A stretch of DNA of 64,000 nt from Pyrenochaeta sp. MPI-SDFR-AT-0127 (lineage: Eukaryota > Ascomycota > Dothideomycetes > Pleosporales > Cucurbitariaceae). The DNA is taken from contig JAGTJM010000011.1 of the NCBI GenBank assembly GCA_020747015.1, positions 62,001 to 126,000 of the forward strand. Reading direction: 5' to 3'. Both the position numbers and the translations under genes were made by a program. The notes under the pieces were generated by a model. The model was not told the origin of the DNA, did no database searches, and saw nothing but the letters and a program-made list of their open reading frames with translations. Shown in pieces: positions 23,445 to 34,407 of the stretch. Position 1 is the first letter of the stretch. Every line of letters begins with the position of its first letter.

Positions 23445-24116
23445 ATGTCCGACCAAACCCAGATGTCCGATGCGAAACAGCGCGTCCAAAAAGCTCTTCA
23501 GGAATTCCCAACCAGTCGCACAGTACAAATGAAGGACAAAACCTTCTACGAGCATATTCTGCTCCAAGTGCGAGCTATCCTCGCGAAGAAGGAATCGCAG
23601 TCGACAAGCGAACGGGAGCTACATCATCTCCGCACCGATATCGCCAATCTTGATGAAGTCGTTGATATCAAGACCGATTATATCGCTTTCCTTGATCAAC
23701 ATATGCGTGCATTCCAGGACGGCCTTGCAAAAGGCGCGAAAAAGAGGGAAGGAAAGGCAATGCATTGGGAAGCTGGAGACCTTATCAGATACATCGATCA
23801 GGACGAGGATGCATATTTAGAGAGAACTGGTACCTTCAAGAGGAAATTGGATTATGCGGTCAGCCTTGTAAATCCAGCATGGGTAGAGGCATTTGGGGAG
23901 ATGTACGTGGAAGGCAAGACGGAGAATCAAGAAGAGCTAACGGAAGAGTCGGCGCAATTTGTTACCGATACTGCCAAACAAGGGATTGAGAACGAAGGGA
24001 AGGGTGTCGAAAAAGGGCTTGAGTCTGATCAGAATATTGGTGAGAAGAAGACTGGTGGTAGGCTCAAGGGGAAGGCTAGGAAAGAGGCGAAGTTGGCTGC
24101 TGCAGCGAAAAAGTGA
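23445..24116 (+). CDS. Hypothetical Lys/Glu-rich protein
   Basis: The 223-aa frame begins at ATG 23445, which I prefer over an upstream start because the preceding 120 bases look like leader sequence. Residues 10-150 are helical, with a well-ordered, mixed composition and several aromatic residues. Residues 165-223 are acidic, then strongly basic and Gly/Lys-rich, ending in an Ala/Lys tail that could be a nuclear or nucleic-acid-binding extension. There is no membrane segment. I do not recognise the family. It converges on the membrane protein gene ending at 24218, with about 100 bp between the coding ends. Confidence 0.65.
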   Translation: MSDQTQMSDAKQRVQKALQEFPTSRTVQMKDKTFYEHILLQVRAILAKKESQSTSERELHHLRTDIANLDEVVDIKTDYIAFLDQHMRAFQDGLAKGAKKREGKAMHWEAGDLIRYIDQDEDAYLERTGTFKRKLDYAVSLVNPAWVEAFGEMYVEGKTENQEELTEESAQFVTDTAKQGIENEGKGVEKGLESDQNIGEKKTGGRLKGKARKEAKLAAAAKK

Positions 24117-24217
24117 GGGCGAAAGCAACTTAGATTCTACGCACAAGGCTAGGAAAGAAAATACCACAAGTCATCTAATTCATCGGCGAGATATGCTCCA
24201 AAGTCTCCTTGACCCTC

Positions 24218-26765
24218 TTAATAATACTGTATATCGGGACGCGGCTGCTCTCCATAATCCTCTCCCGGCTTCATGAATACAAGACTCAACTTCTCATCTT
24301 CCATAACCCTAACCTTCACATTAAGCCTCCATGTCTCCCTTGAATCTATTCCCGCGCTGGTGCCAGAAAGGTAATTCGAAAGTTGAGAGTTCTCCGCCAG
24401 TGCAATCAGATTTGGTATCGCCTCCCACGATTGACTACGCGTGTAGAATTTGAAAAACCGGGCGAGACAGATACAAAGGCCGTAGCAGATAGTAATGAGC
24501 AGATATATGCCAAGAACAGATACTGCAACATAGATGCTTCTGCTAGTGTCTTCGGAGCGAAATCCGTAACCGTAGCCGTATCGAAGTGCTGCGAACTCGA
24601 TAGAGAATGAGTCCTCCTTGGTCCCGTTGTAAAACACGTTCTCCGGTGGGCTGGCCGTCGATATATAATTTGATCCCATGAGATTTACGTATTCGAGCTT
24701 TCCGTCCCTTTTGACTTCGACATATGGTCGCCATAACCGAGAACCAAACCGGGCCATGCCGTCTGCAATCAGCATACTCTGGAATGTGCCAACGAAGTCG
24801 GTGACCCTTTCGGAATACTCCGACAAACTATTTGAACCTTTAGGGGCGTCTGAATCGGTAAGACCGAAGTGTCGGTTACTTTGATTAGTATAACTGGCAA
24901 GACCATCGAACATAAAAGCCATCATGGATATTTTTTGTTCCTCGTCTTCTATTTGATCTGTGACGTCAAAGTCAAAGCCACGCAGCCAGTTTTCTGGAAG
25001 TTCAACCAGCTCGGAGATGTTCAGAGCCCGCTTGAACGCGCTTTTCGGGCCGCGTTTTTCGGCGATGCTTTCATCCTCGAAAATGTTCAAATCAGTTATG
25101 TTTGACTCGATAAGTGATGAAGATCTTGGTTTGAGCGATACAATCGAAGCTGCCCATCGAGCATCAAACAGACACGATACTATGAGCGAACTCTGTCTTT
25201 CTTGCCCTGTCGCGTCATGAGTTATCATAGGTAAGATTGTGAAGCTCGTCGTTGAAAGTGTGCTGGCCTTGATCCATCTGAATCGGGCTCGTGGAGACGG
25301 CAAATCCTGAAATGTGTTATCCGTAGATAACGAGTCAAGTTCACTTACGCTCGGATTGTCCTCCCATGGCGTCTGAAATCGGTCGTGAGAAATATCCAGT
25401 AGACCAGAGCTGCTATCACTGTATATGTGGGAGCGGCATTGCGAGTATACAAGTGGCTGATAAACTGCAGAATTCACCGTCGACTTGAGCATAGGTGTCA
25501 AAAGTTCTGGTTTACTTATTTTCCCAACATCCCGATTCCTCAGGTAAGCCCAAAATCCGCCTATGGCATCGACACTAGATGATTTAGGCGTCGTAGTTAC
25601 CCGGCGTGAAGCGTTCCGATGGAGCTCTCCAGCGTTAGACTTAAGCGAATGCGACACTAATAAACGCTCAAAATTCGTCATTTCATGGACAGTAAGGTTG
25701 CTTGATGAGCCGACCATAATGTTGCCTTCGGCCCATTGGATGATCTGGCCCAGTCCTCCAGCAGGACAGTCTGGCTCACTTAGAGCACTTTCGTTAAAGC
25801 ATTCCGGGCTACTCCTGAAAGGCCATCCATTCTGTGGCTCAGCCATGGGCCAAGGATGGGGCATACGACCCTCACCTGGATTTCGCATAGGGAGACTGAA
25901 GTATACTTTGAGATGATGGTCGTTCCCTGGAAAGTACATCTTGGTAAGCCTCAGTCTGATAAAGGAAGAACAATAGTGAGATTTGATACGACGAAGCTAT
26001 TTCATGCGACTCCAGTGATTTGATCATCCTTAAACAGTGGGCTTGAGAGACGTAGTTGAATGTCGTTACACCAAGAGAAATCAGTCACATACCTGTGTCA
26101 TATGGATCTTTAACGGGCCAGTGACGAAGTGTTGGGATCATAGCGATGGCCGAAGAAGGAGCCAAGGCCAGGGTATACAAGATACAAACTAGGAGTCCGA
26201 AGAATAGCCTTTTGTGACGCCACGGAGACCAGGAACGTTTTGTGAGCAGAAGACCAGTACCACCCCCTGCACCAATCATGTAGGAAGCGTCAAGATAACC
26301 GAATGGTATACCTCTCTTAAGAAGCCGTTTGTGCAAGAAGAATAGAATGACGGAGGACAAAGATGCCATCATGACAACTTCGTGTAACTTGGCAGCAAAT
26401 TGCAAGTATTTGAGAGACGCATTAATCGACAGTTTACCATCATCACCCAGATCAACCCAGTAAACATTGAGGGCATGAATAACAATGACAATTGCAGTCA
26501 TGGCAAGACCGAGAAGGTGTACAGCCATCTCTTTCCAAGACAGTGTTGTGTTGATAGCTGGCTTAGGCTTCTCGCTGCTATAAGTATCGCCAAAGTCAAT
26601 GAAACTCTGACGAGGCTGGTCGCCCTGGAACGCCTTCGGAACAGCCGAGTACGCCATCTCACGGGTGTATGCTGTAGCCATTTTGTCAAGTAGCGTACTT
26701 CTTTGCGAACCTGTGCTGGTATTGTAGACAATGACTGGGACCTGCAGCAGCAGCTTAGCTTTCAT
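24218..26765 (-). CDS. Large hypothetical membrane protein with external domain
   Basis: The model complement(24218..25926, 26093..26765) gives 793 aa. The 166-bp intron has a GTATGTG donor and a TACTTTCCAG acceptor, and joins exactly in phase. Three membrane helices lie in exon 1, near residues 80-100, 125-147 and 185-208. A region of about 450 residues with many Asn-x-Ser/Thr sites and Cys follows. One more helix lies near residue 705, followed by a short cytosolic tail. This layout suggests a plasma-membrane or vacuolar protein with a large non-cytosolic domain. I have seen this layout in lineage-expanded proteins of Pleosporales, but no function is known to me. The start at 26765 is the first ATG; an internal Met at residue 29 is an alternative. 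Confidence 0.75.
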
Positions 26766-27753
26766 CTATCTGCCATATCAGGAAGCTTTACTCAAGATAA
26801 GAGTGTTATATTATTATATCGTAAATTATGATAGATAATGGCGACGGATTGGTCGACAAGGCTGAGCTATCTGACAATGCCAACCATTAGCCGACAAGGC
26901 CAGAGTAGCTCAGTCTCCATCCTTTGCTCGACCAGTTCGATCCTTTATAGACCCTGGGGTTCATTGCTACAACCTGAAGGCTGAGTTCCGTCCAAATCCG
27001 GCCATATTTTCATGAAAAACCCAGCAAGTGATATGGATCCACAATATCTACCGTGTGGGTGGGTACCAGTCGAACGGGAGCGGTTCGGCCCCATGTGGCG
27101 GTCTTGGCTGTTTTGGGTTCTCGAGGTATGGGCAATCACTGCAGGCCTGGATAACGAAATTTCTGCATCTCGGAGCCTGATGCATACTCTCAATGTTGAT
27201 TGCCAATGGCGAGATTCGCCTGAGCTGAACGTGGTCTGTTCGCTTACGTTCCTAATCGGTGAAACTGTTCATATTAGGACAGATTGCAGGAGATGCTGTC
27301 GGCTTTTGACAGTGTTGGTCATCTGCATTCAGAGCAGATCAATAAGGAAGTTCTTTTGTAGAAGATTTGAGGCTGAGCTTTGATAGGTATTGGTCAAGAT
27401 AAGCCCAAGAGAAAAGCGCAGGTAATGGTGCTTACGGTCTGGAAGTGCCTCAGGACACCTCAGGACACTTCAAAGTAATGATTTTCTTGGCTACAGGCCA
27501 GTCCTGTTACAACGCACTCGCTTTTTCTTTCCCAAAGCATCAAACTCTCTACATAGCCTAATGGCTTGCAGCTGTTCGTCAGCATCATCTGACAAGCATA
27601 CAAGTAACAATCACTCTTAGTTGTCTTATCAGAAATGCATGTAAGTAATCCTGAGCCTCACTGGGCTCTACAAGAATGGAGAAAAAGAGGATAAGTGGCG
27701 ATATATGGTACCAAAAGATCATAGCCTGTTAACGAATCGTCTAATATCTACTG
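26766..27753. other. Spacer, no supported gene
   Basis: It includes the promoter of the membrane protein gene (near 26766) and the 3' flank of the gene ending at 27754. A perfect 10-bp tandem duplication (CCTCAGGACA twice) lies at 27448-27467. No gene-like frame was found. Confidence 0.45.
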
Positions 27754-29422
27754 CTAGGGTATCTTTGAAATATTTCGTTTCTTTCTTCGCTTTACAGTCT
27801 GAGCACCAGACTGCTCATGAGAAGGCTCAACTGGCTTTCTGTTACGTTTCCGCTTTCTAGGTCCTGGTCTCTGTGTGCTAGGTGGGATTATTGGCGTAAT
27901 CGCAGCCTCTTGGTCGAATGAGACTTGAGCAAGCTTGGCAGTTCCAGTGGGGGCTTTTGGCATAGCCTGACTTGACTGTTCGAGCTTGATGTCAGGTTCT
28001 TCGGATCCTGAAGCACTACGATACAAGATTTGGGTCATGAAATCCGGAACTGGGGCAGGAGAGCTAAACGGTAGTACAAAATTGTCGGTTGACGACTGCA
28101 AGTCATCGAACTTTAGTAGAGGCACTGAAGTTGGTGGCGGAGACGGGGATGGCGAAAACTCTGAGGCTGAAGGCGAGAGACACGGTATCTGCACAATTCC
28201 ACTCAATATCTCGTGTTTAACCGCAGGCGCATTCTTCTCGCGCTCTCGCAACCTCGCAGCTCTTTTGGCAACAAAATCTCTCCTAAAATTCGTTGGATCA
28301 ATGATACCAGGTCCTTTGCGTAGATTTTGCAGGAGGGGGGCTAGGAATTCGTTCTCCTTCGCATACTTCACATCAATTATGCGGCCGTCAAATGTGTATT
28401 TGACAAACTTGTCCCAATCATTGAAAGTGTGAACCCGTTCTCCAGTCCTGAAAGTGTCGATAAAGTCTAGAATGTTGACAAATGGACGGCGTTTTAATTC
28501 AAGAATGCAGGAGTCGATATCATTATGCACAGGTTTGCCTGCAAGCCGGCACATTTCTTGATAAATCTGGAGCGTCTGACCCTCGGTTAGAATTATGCCT
28601 TCCTCTTCATCTTCCTGGTCGATGGTGATACCCCCAGGCAAACAATGATGAATGAGCTCGTCGCGAATAGCGTCAATTTTAGCTTTGCGGAGGTGATCTT
28701 TGGACTCCCATTCTTGTGTGGAAGCGAAGCGTTTAAATTCGTCGTTGAACGATGCAGTAGGTTGTGGTACAAAATTGAGCTGCTGTTTAAAAGTTTTTCG
28801 AAAGTAGCGAATCTCTGGAAGGGGAATGCCATGTCGATTCATGTAATCGACAGCAGCTGAGCGATCGTCGAATTTCTGGTAAATGGGATCGCTGAAGCGA
28901 TGCACCTGCTCTTTCGCTCCGCCATCTTCATCCCAAAACTCATATATGCCAGGCTTTCTACCTTTGGCGATAGCATAAAACCTAGCAAGCCCATCCTCAA
29001 GATCGATATCTTCGCCGTTTTCCCACTCACCTATATTCATGTCATTAATAAGAACCTCAAGCTACTGAAGACCGCTTACCATTTTCGACCTCATTAAGCC
29101 TGTACTCAGCAACATCTTCACACTCCATCTTAATTGAGATACGAGAGCTAGATGTCACCGTGTGCGATCGTTTCGGCGCCTGCAACAGCACTTTCAGTGG
29201 ACCCCTCGAGGGGCCCGCTTCCTCACTCGAAGCGACCCTCCTCTGACTTTCGTGTCCATGTTGGGAGAAGTGTATGGCCTCAGCATGAGTGCGAAACTTT
29301 TTGAACTCGGCCCTCCCCTGCTTTTGAACACGTGGGTGGGCGTCTTGCCATGTATTATATACGCCGCGGTGATGAGCCGGCAGATGGATGGCATAGTAGC
29401 TCGATGGACTCTTCTTGGCCAT
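27754..29422 (-). CDS. Protein with two RNase H1-N (hybrid-binding) domains
   Basis: The model complement(27754..29030, 29080..29422) gives 539 aa; the 49-bp intron GTAAGC...ATATAG joins in phase. Residues about 8-55 (YYAIHL...GVYNTW...FKKFRTHAEA) match the RNase H1 N-terminal / caulimovirus viroplasmin-type domain, which binds RNA-DNA hybrids. A second copy lies near 125-178 (FYAIAKGRKPGIYEFW...YQKFDD). No RNase H catalytic domain follows. Instead there is a conserved fungal helical region (about 195-370), a Ser/Pro-rich stretch, and two Lys/Arg clusters at the C-terminus that look like a nuclear signal. A role at R-loops or other hybrids is inference. It starts just downstream of a double MluI-box palindrome, which suggests G1/S control. 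Confidence 0.75.
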
Positions 29423-29879
29423 GGCTGCGGACTTTGTGAATTAAATGGCACAGTAGATTCGTGAGAGGGACGCGTCGCGACGCGTCGATTTCACACAACC
29501 GAAAACTAAACGTAAGGTAACAAGGCTGCCTCATCTGCAGCTCCAAATTTGGCGCGTTACCAGTAAGCACGTATGCTTGGGTGTTGACGTGTGGAATTGG
29601 TAGGGGTTGCGAGCGAGGTTGATAGGCCAGTTACCAACCAGTGATACGGAAACATGGGCCACCAACCCCGCAAGACGAAAAGCAATTATACACAAACCAG
29701 TGAAGGCATTCTCCGAGATGCAGAGATATACTTTGATTTTTGCAGCGCAGGGCCTGTAGTATACTTAGTAAAGCTGTGGGGAATAAGCTCACTAGCAATC
29801 GCATGTTCCGTGATTACCCAGAGCCATCCTGCGTTGCTCTCATGTGCAGCAACTTGGAATTCATTAATTGGTGTTACAC
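29423..29879. other. Spacer holding promoter of the hybrid-binding gene
   Basis: It separates the 3' end of PEX10 from the start of the hybrid-binding gene, both on the minus strand. It contains the MluI-box palindrome. No other feature was seen. Confidence 0.5.
29469..29486. promoter_or_regulatory. Double MluI box in an 18-bp perfect palindrome
   Basis: GACGCGTCGCGACGCGTC is its own reverse complement and holds two ACGCGT cores in tandem, centred about 55 bp upstream of the hybrid-binding protein's ATG at 29422. ACGCGT is the binding core of MBF (Mbp1/Swi6-type, APSES family), the G1/S activator of DNA-synthesis genes in yeasts. The sequence is certain; the role is inferred. Confidence 0.6.
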
Positions 29880-31022
29880 TCATCCTCTTAGCGGCAGTAC
29901 ATGCTGAACCAAACAGCTCTGCCTACATAACGGACATTCAGGCTTCTCCCTCGCCCAGTCGCTAATACATGTCCAGCAAAATACGTGTCCACAGGTCGTC
30001 ACACTCGGATCCTTCATCTCGTCCAGACACAGCGTACATTTCCTAGTCCCTCCGCTAATCCATCCCATCGTCTCCTCATTTGTAAGCTCATAACGCGGTT
30101 TATCCGCTGGGGGCGTGTTTGTCCACTTCTGTAAATCCGAGGCTGGGGTTGTTGGGAGAGCAGCGGATGCATCAAAGAGCAGCGCATTGTTCGCGCTGTA
30201 AGCATTCGGGTCTAGGGATACTTCTGCACCGCCGCCTACAATAGCTGACGTGCCTGTTGCGTGGCCGCCTGCGATGCCGGTGGAGGAGCTGGTCATGGTG
30301 CTGTGTAGGTGCAGATAGCCTTGTACCGCCATTTGAAGGACTAGGAGTACGCCTAGGACTTCGTATCCCACGCGCTGGTCGCTGTCTTGTACTTGTCGCG
30401 TGAATATGTACCGTAGCCCCCATATTCGTTTCGAGAGGTGGTAATAGCTACCAGAGAAGTAGAATGTTGCTAGTGAGAGCGCATATATGGGTGATGGCGA
30501 GGTGATTGTGTCCAGGTTCTCGAGGATGTACTTTTGTATCCGCATGCCTAGTGGTCGTGATATGCTTTTGTTACTCCCGCTCTCTTTGGCGTGTTGTTGT
30601 GCCCTTGCCATCTGTCTCCCGTACGCCCGCTGGTTCGCCTCCAATTTTGCTCTTATTCTTCTCCTTAACTTTGGGAGCAGCCTCCCTAGTAGATATGGCC
30701 CCAAGATACATCCTAATATATATCCAGCCCTCCTTCCCAGCGCTGGAAGTCTTCCACTCTCAGTTTCGACCTGCACGATATCGGTGTATTCCTCTCCTAG
30801 TGTCCTATTGCCGATGGCAGTGGTAAGACCGAGATAAAGCAGTTCGCCGACCACGCGCGATTCGGAGAGATATGTGTGTGCGAAGCGCGCGCCGTACAGT
30901 TTGCGCAAAAGAGTAGAGAGTTGTTCATGCAGCACTCCAGAGAAATAGGCGTCTTTTTGATGGGAGCGTATTATGTCGGGAGAGGCCGCGAATGGGTAGG
31001 AAAAACGCTCTGGAGTCGCCAT
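29880..31022 (-). CDS. pex10: Peroxin-10, peroxisomal RING E3 ligase
   Basis: A single-exon frame of 380 aa starts at ATG 31022; the next upstream ATG would add only a few unconserved residues. The N-terminus, with F-S-Y-P-F-A-A-S-P-D-I-I-R, is the conserved PEX10 beginning. Two or more hydrophobic segments of the Pex2/Pex12-type domain span about residues 60-250. A C3HC4 RING finger lies at about 328-367: CTLC, then CGHVFCWTC, then CPLC. With Pex2 and Pex12 it forms the membrane channel and ubiquitin ligase that recycles the import receptor Pex5. The linker before the RING is Ser/Thr/Ala-rich and variable. Length and domain order are normal for a filamentous ascomycete. Confidence 0.95.
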   Translation of the reverse strand: MATPERFSYPFAASPDIIRSHQKDAYFSGVLHEQLSTLLRKLYGARFAHTYLSESRVVGELLYLGLTTAIGNRTLGEEYTDIVQVETESGRLPALGRRAGYILGCILGPYLLGRLLPKLRRRIRAKLEANQRAYGRQMARAQQHAKESGSNKSISRPLGMRIQKYILENLDTITSPSPIYALSLATFYFSGSYYHLSKRIWGLRYIFTRQVQDSDQRVGYEVLGVLLVLQMAVQGYLHLHSTMTSSSTGIAGGHATGTSAIVGGGAEVSLDPNAYSANNALLFDASAALPTTPASDLQKWTNTPPADKPRYELTNEETMGWISGGTRKCTLCLDEMKDPSVTTCGHVFCWTCISDWAREKPECPLCRQSCLVQHVLPLRG

Positions 31023-31886
31023 TGTAGATAGTCGGGGCAAGGGCGAGACGAGTGTGGAGGGGAGAGGGAGGTGATTTGGTTATCACGTTGTTGTTCCAGT
31101 GAAAGCATTCATGGCGGACCTCGGCTTGTTCGGGGACAGAATGGGAGCTTTGGCCAGCCTGAGCCAGCAGCCCACAAGGTGAACACCCAAACTCCCTAGA
31201 GCACAGATATGACCAAGTCTGACCATTGTATATAATAATCTGATTTCCATACATGAAACTTTCAGTTTTCGTTTATGCGGGTACTGCCGCAGTAAGGCGC
31301 CAATTTCACTCGAACTACGAGACAGCCTCGTGCACCTTTTAAGGGACTTACAAGAACATCTGGGCAGGCCTCTCATTAGAAGGGATTCTTACTTCAGGGG
31401 GAAATATTTTATTATGCATTTTACCACGCAGATTCATCTTGCTTCCTGATGTCTCAACTCCTGGTGGTTGGCATGCTCGATCGGGCAGCCCATAGTTCTG
31501 AGCTGCTTAGATGAGTTCCGTTCAACTGGTCAAGATAAAACCCAAATTTATGTCATTACTAGATTAAACGAGATCAAATACGCCTTTCTTAATCCTATGA
31601 TATTATGATAAATGTTCACATTAATCCAGAATTCATAGAGACACCTAAAAGGCACGAATAAATGAGATTACCATGCAAAGAATTTCAAAGCCTCGTCCAA
31701 CCAAGACATGATGGTAAAGGATGCGGAGTGGAGCGTTGTGATCGACGGTTGCTAAGCATCAGTAAGCAAGGATATATCTTAGCAGTGGCCCAAAGAGACA
31801 ATTCCTAGCGCGGCGAACAGTCCTGCAAGAGTATGTGCGTTAGTGAACAAATGTAACAGAATATCTGTTGGCGTGCTTCTCTTCCC
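31023..31886. other. Spacer between PEX10 promoter and F-box gene end
   Basis: The part next to 31022 is the PEX10 promoter. No supported gene, RNA or repeat was found in the rest. Confidence 0.45.
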
Positions 31887-32747
31887 TCATCCGCCTCTCA
31901 CATCAGAAAGGAGGTCCGATATTGGCGCTCTCTTTCTCTTCCATTCTTCCCAGTCCCAAGAGCTCACACCTCCTCTGTCTGGCACTAGATCCGTGTCCCA
32001 AATCGGGTTTTGTCGTCGTCGAGAGCTATCTTCTTGTGGCTCTCTCCCCTTCCATTCCAGCGCCCTCGCTTCATGATTTGATTTTGCGCCCTGTGACATC
32101 AATTGATAATTTTTCGGAGAACTAGGGCAGCACTGCTGGGTATGCGCCAGACGAAGCGTCATCCTTGGGCCTGTGTCACCGTCTTTTATCGTGAGTCCAA
32201 ATTGGCTGGAAGATTCTGTACGCACGAAAGACTCAGTGATGTCGTAAAGGGAAGCCATGGTCACTCCTCCAGATGGAGAATCGGCACATTGGTCTGTTGC
32301 ATCGCTTATAAAGTCTCCAAGCCGCGTATGAACTAAAAGCGTAACTGAGAGTGTCTTGGGTGGTGGTTGAATAACAAGCATCTTCCTCCAACTTGCCTCT
32401 GGTCGCAGGAATGCATCCTTCCTAGCAGGAATCCAGTCGAGGGCCTGTATAGATTCTTGGTTTGGCATCGACCAGCGGTCGCTGGGCTGAACAAACCAGG
32501 GGAGAAAGTGGTGTCGCAGAAGAGGATTTAGTGTCCAGGCCGCCGACGACCGTGAAACATTGTTTGGTTGAGCTCGAAAAAACAAGAGCTGTTGAAGCCG
32601 TGGAGATGAAGTAATGGCTGTGTGCAAACGGTGCGAGATAAGCTGCGCTTGGAGTAGCTCGTGCAGCGGGGCAACGTGGTGGAGCTGGATGAGGATGGCT
32701 TCCAGGAGCTCTGGCGTTGCGAAGACGCGGTCGCGTGCTGATGCCAT
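31887..32747 (-). CDS. F-box-like hypothetical protein
   Basis: A 286-aa single exon starts at ATG 32747. Residues 8-55 (V-F-A-T-P-E-L-L-E-A-I-L, then helices with conserved Leu and a final R-L) fit a degenerate F-box of the type common in Pleosporales. Such boxes recruit targets to Skp1-Cullin ligases. The rest has no repeat domain such as LRR or WD40. It ends in a Trp/Arg-rich tail after a W-D-W-E-E-W-K motif. Fungi of this class have many such single-exon proteins with weak F-boxes, and their targets are unknown. I am fairly sure of the gene and moderately sure of the F-box. Confidence 0.65.
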   Translation of the reverse strand: MASARDRVFATPELLEAILIQLHHVAPLHELLQAQLISHRLHTAITSSPRLQQLLFFRAQPNNVSRSSAAWTLNPLLRHHFLPWFVQPSDRWSMPNQESIQALDWIPARKDAFLRPEASWRKMLVIQPPPKTLSVTLLVHTRLGDFISDATDQCADSPSGGVTMASLYDITESFVRTESSSQFGLTIKDGDTGPRMTLRLAHTQQCCPSSPKNYQLMSQGAKSNHEARALEWKGREPQEDSSRRRQNPIWDTDLVPDRGGVSSWDWEEWKRKRAPISDLLSDVRGG

Positions 32748-34407
32748 AATACTCTCTTGGTCACTAATAATTTGCAGGTGAGGTAAGTTTATATAAAGGA
32801 CTGTACTGTGTGTGATGTGTAAGAGGAGAGTCAGGACATGCACCCCTCACTGATCACGGATCAATCCTAACCCGTTACGGTCACATTACGTGAGGGAGCT
32901 GAAGGAGCCACATCTAGATCAATGTATCTACGTAAATATACATGGCTTCACTCTCACTTGTTCGTTCGGTTACTCGGCCTCTCGGTGATGAAATCGTATT
33001 CGATTAACATCATGGCCTCATGACTTTGACTACTCGAGCAAGCATACTCATCGATATCCATCAGCTGCTGGCTAAAATACTAGCATTCTGAAACTCTCCC
33101 ACCAAGCTACTTCATTCAAGTATGTTGCCCGCGGAGATGCTTAAGACTCAAGATACTCCTTCGAGGTACTATCACAAATTGTTCAGCTGACAGAAGCTTT
33201 GAGCTTGCTGTACGAAGACTTACTATGAAATATCATTTGACTCATTAGTTACAGAACTTAGATAAAGTCAAGGAATAAAAGTATCCATAGAACTTTTAGT
33301 GCGTGGGCATGACCTTGCCATAGCAAAGGATATCAACAGAATAATGCCTCTACGGTGGAGGACCGACGAGAAGCCGGGCGAGCCATTCACTTAATGAACA
33401 CTTGGACGAGTGTTTAGAAATTCAAAGTATCCCAAACTACCCATGACAGTCCTTGAAGTCCCAAATCAGTGCCAGGGCACAGCGAAATCTTAGTGGTGAG
33501 GCTAAATTGATCTAGAGTCGGAAATTGTCAAAGGTGTTCATATAACAACGCAGTATCCAATGAAGAATCCTATGCTTAATTATCTTGACCTGTTGGCCGA
33601 GGAGTAGTTCGTCAGTAGGAAGTGTTGCTAGGTTAAATGGTGCTTTGTACGGAAGAAGCGTAAGAGCTATAGTGAATGCAAGTGGACATTGTGTAGAGTA
33701 CGAGGATGCGAGGATACATGAAACGACAGAATGCTCGTGTTATCATCTCTAATGGTCAAACTCAGTACTGGAGGTGAGGTCAGTCGCAGTTGCCTCGACA
33801 GCGGCAAGTGCTGTTACCGTTCTAGTCCGAGCGGTCAACAACCTTTCCACTCTCACCCCCCTACTCTCCTTCTCTCCACCTTCAACTTCGCCCTTGTTCT
33901 CTCCTCTTCTACACTCTCTTATTCATTTACGGTGCGCTTTCTTTGTTCAGGAGTTCGGGTCTCAGAGGTGAGCTTCTCCCTGTTATCCACTACACGTCCA
34001 TCCAGCGAGCTTGGGGTGGCAGGAGCTCAAGCTGTGACTGCGGAGGTAAACATATGTGGTTTCACAAAAACGATTCTGTATCCATGTGATCTGCTTCCCT
34101 CAAGGCAAACCAGGGAATCTTGCCAATCGCGTGCCGTACTGGTTAGATTATAGTGCTGATGACAAAATGCTAGGCATTCACTTTTCACGGTAGACCACAA
34201 CACTCACTTCGAGTCGTGAGTGCGAACCCAACAGACTAATCTTTATTCTTCAGGAGCTCTGGCGTTAGGAAATAGAGATTCTTTTCTCAACTGGGCACTG
34301 AATGCCAACGGCGGATATCACGATTTCCAGCAAGTCACCAACTGCTGCCACACTGGATTTTGACCTTACCCCCGACTTGTTTTCACACGCTTTTCAGAGC
34401 CGCAAGG
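32748..34407. other. Spacer with CT-rich leader of the next gene
   Basis: Nothing gene-like is present up to about 33.8 kb. From 33843 to 33925 the plus strand is CT-rich, as in fungal core promoters and leaders, and it probably belongs to the gene starting at 34408. Confidence 0.45.
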
